In this document: in pieces, positions 56,001 through 64,000 of the stretch
Position numbering within the stretch: the stretch's first letter is position 1
Layout: each line of letters opens with the position of its first letter
From: Kappaphycus alvarezii
Lineage: Eukaryota > Rhodophyta > Florideophyceae > Gigartinales > Solieriaceae
Assembly: GCA_002205965.3 (NCBI GenBank)
Contig: NADL03000750.1
Coordinates: 1,364,001 to 1,428,000, forward strand
Length of the DNA stretch: 64,000 nucleotides
Direction: 5' to 3'
The notes under the pieces: model-generated
What the model was told of the DNA's origin: nothing
The model's input: only the letters and a program-made list of their open reading frames with translations
Databases searched by the model: none
Made by a program: the position numbers and the translations under genes

Positions 56001-59000
56001 TAAATTGTAAGCCCATTATTTAAATAATTTTCTTAGATAAACCTGAGTAAAAGGGATACCACGATGAGCAAGCCTCAGTAGAAAATCAGCAATCAATTTG
56101 CCAGCGACAGAAGGAAAGGTAATTTTGAAGGCCTATTTCTTGGTTGAATTAATTTGGCAAACCAGATTGCTCAAGCAACAGCAAATTTGCCACCGATTTT
56201 CGAAATGAGAGTTCTACCTCTATGACGGCGATATCGATTCTCATATACACGTTTTTGGTGCAATTTTACTAATTCAAGCACCTTTTCTTTTTCCAAGCGG
56301 GGAATAATTTTCTGTAGGTATCTAAGTCGGCCATTAAGGATATTAAGGAATGAAGTAGAATGGAAAAGATAATAGAGGGTTCCATTTTTCTTCCTATTTT
56401 TAAATTTTTTGGGTTATTACATGCATTCTTGTCTAAAAATACCATTTCTTAGTTTCGATGCAGTTCGTGATGGTATTCATGGCATTAGAAAGAGTTTCGC
56501 AGATTTTCCATTTTTGCTGCGGAGCCATTGGAATAATGACTTTCTCTTCAATTTCGATCAAAATAGTGACTCATGTGGTCGATTTCAATTTTTGGATTAT
56601 TCATCGGACGCCTTGAGCATAACTATCACCAGTATTCGACCATTAATCCGCTCTCCTTCCTTTTATTGTACCGCAATACTCTATCACCATAAATAGTGCC
56701 CAACAAGCACAGGAGAGACAGGGAATAGAGGGTTGTCAGAATTGCTGATGAAATTTTGGAAAAAAGGGATCGTAGATAGAATGAATCCAAGGAAATTGCC
56801 GAAATAGGAAAAAATTCTGGGAGAATGAAGGAAATGAAAGGAGGGGGAGGTAAGAGTCAGGAGAGGAAAATAGGGAGTGCAACGGAGAGGGGCATTGATA
56901 GGGAAGCATTCGGAAATGATGTGGACCGGTACAGCAGCGGAGAGTGAGACAGTGATGAGATTGAGGAAGTTAGGAGGATGGTGTATATGAGGAGTAAGTT
57001 GAAAAGGAAAATATAAATGATGGTTTCTATGAGTTCGAAAGGAATAAAAACGGTGAAGTAACGGTAAGGGAGATACGAGGGGAAATATAACATATCAGTG
57101 GTTGAATTATTCAAATTCAGTGACTGATTTTTAACCAAAAGTCCCAATTTTGACGTCATTTATAGTATACAAGCGCAAAATATTTAATGACCCGCTAGTT
57201 ATTATATTTTGGGAAAAAATACTTCAACATGCTACCATTCATAAGAGGTTTCTCTAAGTTCCTCACGTTTGGTAACATCGCCAGGAGCGCATTAGCTGCA
57301 TGAAATTGTATGGCAACCTAGGAGTGTGGAAAGGAAAGAGCTCCGAGCGTAGAAATATGGTGTAGCTGGCACAATGTTTTTTTTGGAAGTATTTTGGTGT
57401 CTGGTGAAGAACACAGAACTTTGACAAAAAAGGCTATTGATAAATCCAGTTTTCGGTGAAGAGGATGTATATGTGTTAAATAACGATTGAATGTATACCA
57501 GCTTCCATCTTAATGTTTTCAGCGTATTAATATGCAAAAGGAATGGTGAACTGGTTTAGAGAAACTACTTCTGTTGAAAACGCACTGAAAATTCAAAAAA
57601 TAAGCTCATGAGGAAATTGATGTACCTTCAGCCTTTATAAGCTAATCACTCGATCTTGCTTCGACTGAAGGGCACTGTAGCTATTTAATGTCATAAAAAT
57701 CTGTGTGAGAGTAATTTGGATGATTAGGCCGTGAGGAAGCGCGATATCCTATCAGAACACTACATATATGTCAAAACCAGCTTCAATTGATCCTCGAACA
57801 CGAAGAGTTTTCGATTAACATGAACATAGAGTCACCACGTGGCTTGCTCGCCTCGAAGGACAGCACGTTTCGCGTGGCCGTTGTATTTGAACGTCAATCA
57901 AAACATAACAGTTTTCATGTCACTTATCTTGAAGGATGCCTCATAGGTACAGTTCAATACAGCTGAAACGTTGCGTTAAACTTTGAATAAGCGGTTGATC
58001 ATTGCATTTTCAAGTACTCCATCTGCGACTTTATTTTACTTCTAGCGAAACTGATTCCAGAGACTATTCTGTCGTTGAATTTTCTTTAGCAGAGGTAAAT
58101 TCCAGCGTTTTATGCCCTCAAAGTTCCACTAACATTATGCTTAGCGCCGAAGAGGTTCTGTAGATCGCTAGTAGTTGAAATAGGACGCCTTTTATCCAGC
58201 GCAATGCACATTATGAAACGAAGGAGATAAAAAGTCACCTATATCGTTGAAACAGAAAACTTCACCGGATATTACCGCAGGTACACTTTTTTTGCGTCAG
58301 CAATGAACGAAACGTAGAACATTCGGGAGAAATTTCATAGTTTTTTGGAAAGGATAACTCTTAAAACAGACGACATGTGGATAGTCTAGAATATACTTGA
58401 AAATACTTTTGACGCGTGCGTGATCGCCTTTTTTATCCTTATCAATATTTAATGACGATTACTTCGAACATCCTTCCCATAATCTGCCAGCTGTGCCTTT
58501 TGAATAGAAAATTGACCGTGAATTTCGGCCAATCGATTCTCATAAGCACCGATCTAACGTTTTTAAACGATTCCCCGTCAAGTACACATTCATTTCGCAG
58601 GTAAGTTATTCGGACGATATATAAGGCTTCGTTCTTCTCTTCAAGAATGAATCTAATGAACATGAAAAATAAGTTTAATTCACCTTCATTTCAATTATAT
58701 CAGTAATCTTGAGAGCTTTCGAAAATCTTGGTCTTTACAACCGTATATCTCATCGTGTAGCAAGCGCTTTTCAAATTTAGCTCTCCTTCAGCATATTGGA
58801 AGTAGAGCTCCGTGCCCATAAGAAGTGATTTCATTTTTCCCCTCATTAATTTGTTTTCTAGCTTCTTGTTCTATAAATTTCCTCCATTGCATAAGACCTA
58901 GAAAGATGAAGAAATTTAAAAATTAGGTTCTGTCAGGGTTCTAATTCTTTGCACGGTATCTTCTATCTTGTCTTTTCTGAATGGAACTCGAAGTGGCATG

Positions 59001-59340
59001 TAGTATTAGCGACTCTTTTTTGGAAGTAGTGATCTGTATCGCTGCCCATTTTCAGTGCATGGACCATATTCCAGCGTATACGTAGTATATATATAGCTAG
59101 TAAGTACTCATGTCCTGCGTTGGACTGAAGTAGGAGCCTTACTATGTTCATGACGATAGTTTATCTTATGGGTGTTGAAGGTGCGTTGTGTGATGCGAAG
59201 CCGGCTGAAAATGAGTAATGTCACAATTTGAGCAATTTTCACGGGTGTTAAGTGCTTTGAGGGTACATGGTAATCCATTTTAGTAGGTCTCACGAAGCTA
59301 CATATATGTTTTTGATATTTACAAGATTTAGGCGTCTGTG
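53038..59340. other. AT-rich region without a supportable gene
   Basis: Frames are short and AT-driven: 54924-55124 (Cys-rich, 'SKNTFCCASFENTSAYQNAV'), 55357-55593, 56409-56696 ('GYYMHSCLKIPFLSFDAVRD'), 58416-58604 and its antisense. I tried them as MULE/FLYWCH, hAT and copia fragments and found no motif. Probably very old transposon relics. Confidence 0.35.
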
Positions 59341-59356
59341 ACATGAGTTTAGTGTG

Positions 59357-59788
59357 TCATTGCAGTGTATTGGCAGCTTCTGGGTTCTTGAGAGATTGCT
59401 GAGGTATGATACCGTCCTTTCTTGATCCACTGAGATAATTTTTTCGATCTCTGCTGTTTTCGTTCTTTTTTGATGGTTTTTTGGTGGGGAGGAATCCGTG
59501 AAGTGGAGGAGACTTGGGAGCGGCATCTTGTATTATGATGGTTTGCATATTCACGGGCTTGAAATTTTCGAAAAAGTATCACATTTTTGGGGCTGGATAG
59601 CGGACCATCCAATTCGGGGCTTTCCGGGGTCTCTTTCCATGTTTGATAATGATTTGGTTGTGACCACCGCGAAGTTGAAATATGCGAATGAAATTCTGAG
59701 GAACCTTATGGTTGGTGCGCGACACAATGTATCCCGCATTTTCATCGAATACAATGATGCAACTATTTGAGTCTGTAGTCTGAAGCAT
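59357..59788 (-). CDS. Hypothetical protein in two frames
   Basis: Minus strand 59788-59579 ('CIIVFDENAGYIVSRTNHKV', 'FIRIFQLRGGHNQIIIKHGK') continues after a shift as 59554-59357 ('MQTIIIQDAAPKSPPLHGFL', 'KKNENSRDRKNYLSGSRKDG'), about 140 residues, basic and Ser/Lys-rich at the end. Not recognised. The two frames abut with no gap, which argues for one protein with one indel. Confidence 0.3.
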
Positions 59789-60117
59789 TGAAAATAGCTC
59801 CTCGGTTGGTCTGCGCTTTCAATATTTTCCGTACCTTACGTTTCCCTCAGCATTAATGTGTATGGATTATGTCAGTTTTACTAGTGATCTGTACGAGAAT
59901 TCTATCTAGCAGGCCGTTAGCACTGCTCAACTACTTACCTCTTCAGCTTCAGTATCTTCGTCGCCAACCACCCGGGGGTTGACTTACACGAATTTTGGTG
60001 GAAGAAAACACACTGGCGCAGGCTAAAGACTAAAAAGAAGCTTTTTAAGGGTTGAGAGTGACTTTCACGTTGTCTCTGCAGTATATACTCACTTCTTTCT
60101 TGTGGCCTGTCTAACTT

Positions 60118-61224
60118 TTGTCGACTTTTCACAACCTATCTTTGTTGAGTTTGCGGCTCGTCTTCTTTGTACTTCTCTGCACCACAGAACACATTTTATA
60201 TTTCTACCCGACTACTTGCAGTTGCTACATAAATCATCCCTGTGCTACATTCCTAGGTTTGTTTCACGTTACACGGTTCGCTTCAACAGTAATGCCCAAC
60301 CATCTCGCATCCTTTCTTTCTGTATCTAGCCGCAATAATCCCTTAGACCCCCGCCTAACCTCGCAACTTCTTCCCTCAAGCGTTAATCTGTTGTTCCGTC
60401 TTCGTCGCGGCATCGAGATTGCCCCAGAAGATCCCAGCGTTCGCAAGCTCTGCTTTGACTCACAAGAATACCATCGCTCCAATTATTGCTTCATTGACGA
60501 CTCAGCCATTGATTCGGACGGCGAGGGTGGTGACAGCCCTACAACCACTACCACCTTAGAGGTAGTTTTCATTCCTCCTTCTTCCTCTCCTAAAATAGAC
60601 TTCCTTCTGCATATCCTTGCCCTTGGACAGAAGAAGGCTGCTGGCGGAAATCCGTCGAAGAAACCAATCAAATTTCAGGCAAATCCCCTTCTTGTCTCAT
60701 CTACTTGCATCAAGAAGTCCAGTCAAGGACGTCAGATCACCAAGCCGGCTGCTTCCGTCAAATTTATTTCTTTGATTTCTCCGTCTCCCTTTCCTGTCCT
60801 GCCGTCTCTATTTCAGCCGACTACATCTCCAGGTACTCTTTCTCAGTCTCCTCTGTCGCCTATTACTTCCCTTTTTGCATCTACTCCTTCACCTTCAAGT
60901 GTTCCGACCCCTCTCGCCGTCAAACTTCTCTCTCCGGCTCCTTTTCCCTCGCTCCTATTTCTCGCTCCATTCTTTGTCCCTGCCTCCAGGCAGAAGGATT
61001 CTTTACTTATCTGCGATCTTTGCCAGATGAAGTTGTCCGGAGCAAAGGAGCTCGAGCAGCACAGAGGAGGTAAGAAGTGTCGGAACCGCGCCGAGAGGAG
61101 AACATCCATTACTCCCTATGTCTGCTGCAATCGCTTGTTACAGATAAGGCACGATCGCGACAAACACATTAGGCGTAGAAACCAGGAAACTGTATCTGTT
61201 ATCACTATGTATCTCCTTGCTTGA
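60118..61224 (+). CDS. Ser/Pro-rich protein with C-terminal C2HC zinc finger, intact
   Basis: The longest uninterrupted frame outside the LINEs is 368 codons, stopping at 61222-61224. The true start may be the ATG at 60118, which begins with two hydrophobic stretches, or Met-59 at 60292 ('MPNHLASFLSVSSRNNPLDP'), which gives 310 soluble residues; I prefer the second. Mid region: acidic 'DDSAIDSDGEGGDS', then Ser/Pro-rich low complexity. C-terminus: C-x2-C-x12-H-x5-C ('CDLCQMKLSGAKELEQHRGG' onward) followed by a basic 'RHDRDKHIRRRN' helix like the last half of a C2H2 finger. It could be a DNA-binding regulator of the host, or the ORF1/N-terminal zinc-finger part of a retroelement. Nothing around it settles this; a copia element starts 200 bp downstream. 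Confidence 0.55.
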   Translation: MSTFHNLSLLSLRLVFFVLLCTTEHILYFYPTTCSCYINHPCATFLGLFHVTRFASTVMPNHLASFLSVSSRNNPLDPRLTSQLLPSSVNLLFRLRRGIEIAPEDPSVRKLCFDSQEYHRSNYCFIDDSAIDSDGEGGDSPTTTTTLEVVFIPPSSSPKIDFLLHILALGQKKAAGGNPSKKPIKFQANPLLVSSTCIKKSSQGRQITKPAASVKFISLISPSPFPVLPSLFQPTTSPGTLSQSPLSPITSLFASTPSPSSVPTPLAVKLLSPAPFPSLLFLAPFFVPASRQKDSLLICDLCQMKLSGAKELEQHRGGKKCRNRAERRTSITPYVCCNRLLQIRHDRDKHIRRRNQETVSVITMYLLA

Positions 61225-61429
61225 TATCAGTTTCCAATCATTGTACTGCATTAAATCACAGATTTTTCTGAACTTCGTATCTAGAGTCTCGAAAAGCTCC
61301 GAGATGACAACTTAAACATCTGGAACTCCCAAATACAGCTATTATTTTTATTAAGACGATTTGACGACTACATCACAGAAGACCCTTCGTAGACTTCTTT
61401 AGCAGCATAATCCTCATGGAAGAAGGCAG

Positions 61430-62000
61430 ACTGTAGGGCACCCGCTTCTATCGAACTGACTCTCTCTGAAACAAGTCTCGAGCAGATAAAACATTTTAGC
61501 GCTGCCAAAAGCATGTAGTCTCTCATTTGTGAGATTTTTGAAAACATGGCCTACGAAAAAGTTAGCTGCAAGGTTTCGCTTTTACGCTGCAAAGATTAAA
61601 GAAAACGATAATGTAATTCCGTTTGTCGCTAGAACTCGTCAGCTTGCAGCCACTTTGAAGGCAATGTCTATCAACGTCGAGGATAGTAAGATAGCCATGG
61701 CCTTTCTAAATGGACTCCCTGATCGCTTTGGCAGTCTCATCTCAGCATTTGATGCTGCTTAAAATAATGAAGACAAAATATCGCTCGAATTCGTCCAAGG
61801 TCGATGTTCCAGCTGTCCGCTCAATCTCTCCGAACAGGCGAATTTTGCACTACAGACCATTGGCACATCAATCTCACTTTGCAATGATTTTTTTTTTGAT
61901 TAAGGATATAATTCGCATCTGGCAAATGATCGCTCAGCTTTCCCTGCGTAAAAGCGCTCTTCATTACCCTCAACGCTGGATCTGGGAGCTGGCTCCTTAG
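61430..62000 (+). pseudogene. Copia element 2: gag
   Basis: Plus strand. 'ELTLSETSLEQIKHFSAAKS' (61455) then 'KKLAARFRFYAAKIKENDNV', 'IPFVARTRQLAATLKAMSI' and 'DSKIAMAFLNGLPDRFGSLI' (61550-61740): the UBN2-type gag of Ty1/copia elements. The zinc-knuckle part is not readable. One stop at 61500 and a shift near 61745. No 5' LTR was identified in the 200 bp before it. Confidence 0.8.
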
Positions 62001-62245
62001 CTCCCATCGAATGATCTGGAGGTGTAACCTAAACTCTTCAACGGAGTGGCGTGACAATAAAATTTATGCTGAAGGACTTTCTGTACATGCCGAGCTTGCG
62101 CTACCAATTGCTTTCATTATCTTCCATGGTAAGCAGAATACTCAACTTTCATTTTAATCGCAAGGACTTTGCTCTAGTCAGTACTATAAACGGCTCTATC
62201 CTTGCCACTGTAACACTTGTTAGAGGTTTATTTACATTATAAACG
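62000..62245 (+). pseudogene. Copia element 2: end of protease region
   Basis: 'VKFMLKDFLYMPSLRYQLLS' type reading ('IKFMLKDFLYMPSLRYQLL', 62057) and 'RKDFALVSTINGSILATVTL' is the conserved block that follows the Asp protease and precedes the GAG_pre-integrase zinc domain in copia polyproteins. The protease active site itself (~61970-62000) is too decayed to read. Confidence 0.7.
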
Positions 62246-63240
62246 GCCCAGAACACATCAAAGCCTGCTTCTTCAGAGTTACTCTTGCTTACTTATCTTT
62301 CAACATGGTCCGAACGACTTGCTACGTCAAAACCAGTGCGATAAAGTCAGTGGTCAGATATAGGATCGTACAGAGCATTTATCTCAAAGACTCAAACGAA
62401 ATAACTCTTGCGTTGGGTGTATCTTCTGCAAGTTGCATCGTGCCCCAATTCCAGTGAAAAGAGATACTCGCTCTACGAATCTCCTTGCGTTAGTTCACTC
62501 AGATGTTTTGAGACCTGCCCAGACTCCTTCGCTTGGCCGCGCAAGGTTTTTGGTATCATTTTTTGACAACTAATACAAATGGACGACGGTCTAGACCTTG
62601 ACGCAAAATTCAAAGGTTCTGGTATTTTCAAAAGTTTAAGTCACTACCAGAAAAACATACTAGTTGACCTCTAAGGGAACTTCACGTTCACGAATTTCAT
62701 GCCAAAAATCACGCTCGGAAAGAAGGACATCTCTTTCTCAAAGCTTTGTAATCTGAAATGGCGGGTAGTATCTCTCCTCCGCTCTAAAGTATTTCTTTGA
62801 CTCAGAAGGTATTCAACATCAGCTCACCGTATCCTATACACCTTATCAAATTTATATTGCTGAACGAATTAATCGTACACTTCTGAACATGTTCCGCTCG
62901 ATGTTGCATCTTAAGAGTCTTCCCAAGCACCACTGGGCAAAGGCTCTCTCCACTGCTGTTTATATTCTGAACCACGGAACCTCCAGCGCTCTACCAGAAA
63001 ACTCTATCCCATATTTCTTTTGGAACGGTACAATTCTAAATATACTGCATCTGCGAGTATTCAGATCACAACGCTGGTATGTCTTTCGTGGAAGAAACAT
63101 CAAAAAGCTGGATCCGAGATCAAGGAGGGCCCTTATGATGGGTTTTCCCGTGAAAATTAAAGGTTAAAAGCTTTTGTATATCGAGGCAGAGAAAATTGTT
63201 GTATCCAAGACGTAATATTCAAGTGATCTGTAAATTCAGA
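62245..63240 (+). pseudogene. Copia element 2: integrase
   Basis: Decayed core at 62400-62800, then 'INRTLLNMFRSMLHLKSLPK' (62867) and 'HHWAKALSTAVYILNHGTSS', 'VFRSQRWYVFRGRNIKKLDP' and 'RSRRALMMGFPVKIKG' (62960-63167). These are the last integrase helices and the C-terminal 'HLRVFG...LDPRS' block typical of copia integrases. Frame open for 92 codons at the end. Confidence 0.85.
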
Positions 63241-63599
63241 AGTTCAATGTACGACAGAAGATCCTGATGAAATTTCCGAGCAAGATATGTTTCCGTTCGA
63301 AGATAAGTCCTCAGTGGGGAAAATTTATCAGAGTCCCCTGCCTCGCAGGATAATGAAGAGGTATATGTGTCCCCAGAAATCTTCAATCATCCCTCATTTC
63401 AGGATTAATGTTGTGCAGTCCCGCTCGTCGCTCATCTAAATTATCCCGAAAGCCAAGTATGTGATGTTTCCTTAGCTCTACAGAAGATGTATCCCTCAAG
63501 GCTGATACTTCATCGACCTCCGTCGGAATCCCTACTTCGTACGAAGATGCTACTTCTCCGAGAACATTGATTTTTGGATGCCTGGAATCAAGAAGAAAG

Positions 63600-64000
63600 A
63601 AGAATAAATTCGAGAAACTGGAAGTTTCAAACTCGTCCCACGGAAACCTGGAATGCACGTAATTTCTTATCGCTACGTTTTCCGCGTGAAACCGTAAATT
63701 TGCCCGAGCTTCCGCATCGTCGAAAGGGATTTAGGTAGGTCCATAGATTAGAGTACAACGACACGTGTGCTTTGTGTTTTCTTTGTCTTTCGTTCGCATG
63801 TTTCTTTTTTATATATCTTTTCGACCTTGAATATGATCAAATGGACGTGGTGATCGCATTCCTTAAAAGAAATTTGGAGTAGAAGATACATATGAAAGTT
63901 CCATCCGTATTTCGTGATGCAAACAATACTGATCAAGTTTGCGGACTTGTTTATGTCTTGTGCGGGATGAAGCAGGCCCTAAGTCAATGTTATGCCAAAA
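63600..64000 (+). pseudogene. Copia element 2: start of reverse transcriptase, cut by window end
   Basis: 'YDQMDVVIAFLKRNLE' (63835; first catalytic Asp of RVT_2), one in-frame stop, then 'KIHMKVPSVFRDANNTDQVC' and 'GLVYVLCGMKQALSQCYAK' at the very end. This matches the conserved 'QMDV.TAFL.G.L', 'M..P.GF' and 'LYGLKQA' blocks. The RT active site and RNase H would lie beyond the window. Confidence 0.85.

Noticed and set aside
53038..59340. MULE/FLYWCH-type transposase in the AT-rich region
   Set aside because: Some Cys-rich phrases are suggestive but no DDE spacing or zinc motif could be traced.

Overview
The window looks like transposon-dense nuclear DNA from a eukaryote with short, apparently intron-poor genes. 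There are no bacterial operons, no rRNA or tRNA genes that I can see, and no CRISPR array. A red macroalga is my best guess, from the mix of copia-like, pogo, Tc1-like and DDE_Tnp_4 elements and a small secreted Cys-rich gene, but nothing here is diagnostic; a fungus or oomycete is not excluded. Almost every recognisable reading frame is broken by small indels or stops. The host-type genes are broken the same way, so some breaks may be uncorrected sequencing errors rather than real decay.

Layout. 1-6886 and 37382-44241 are two direct copies of a 6.86 kb segmental duplication. Each holds the end of an unrecognised ORF, a DDE_Tnp_4 (PIF/Harbinger-type) transposase relic on the minus strand, and the 3' part of a minus-strand copia element (LTR, RNase H, RT, integrase) carrying a nested ~527 bp solo-LTR-like insertion with a 5 bp target duplication. 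Copy 1 stops inside the integrase, next to a Tc1-like relic. Copy 2 runs on through protease and gag to a 5' LTR at 46996-47288, so this copia element (40876-47288) is essentially full length but dead. 6900-10000 holds two Tc1-like transposase relics. 10.9-13.7 kb has tandem repeats, a retroelement RNase H fragment and a pair of palindromes.

14.2-15.7 kb is a small host-gene island: a secreted Cys-rich protein (+) and an NAD(P)-binding atypical SDR/NmrA-like protein (-). 17.3-28.6 kb is a cluster of one non-LTR retrotransposon superfamily. Its ORF2 is an RT followed by a Cys/His cluster, an R-H-N motif and a PD-D restriction-like endonuclease (R2-type, RLE). A nearly full-length two-ORF element lies at 23.75-28.1 kb, surrounded by 5'-truncated tails of two subfamilies (A and B). 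A second nearly full-length element, subfamily B, is at 47.7-51.77 kb. 29.4-31.1 kb is a pogo/Tigger (DDE_1) relic, and 31.5-32.8 kb is a second DDE_Tnp_4 relic.

52-60 kb is AT-rich with only weak ORFs. 60.1-61.2 kb holds the longest uninterrupted ORF (368 codons), a Ser/Pro-rich protein with a C-terminal C2HC zinc finger. From 61.4 kb to the window end runs a second, unrelated copia element (+ strand: gag, protease, integrase, start of RT).

How the parts relate: this is not a pathway but a stack of insertions that can be ordered. The solo LTR entered copia, the whole block was then duplicated, and a later rearrangement put Tc1-like sequence against copy 1. The GC-rich LINE bodies stand out sharply from the AT-rich older relics.
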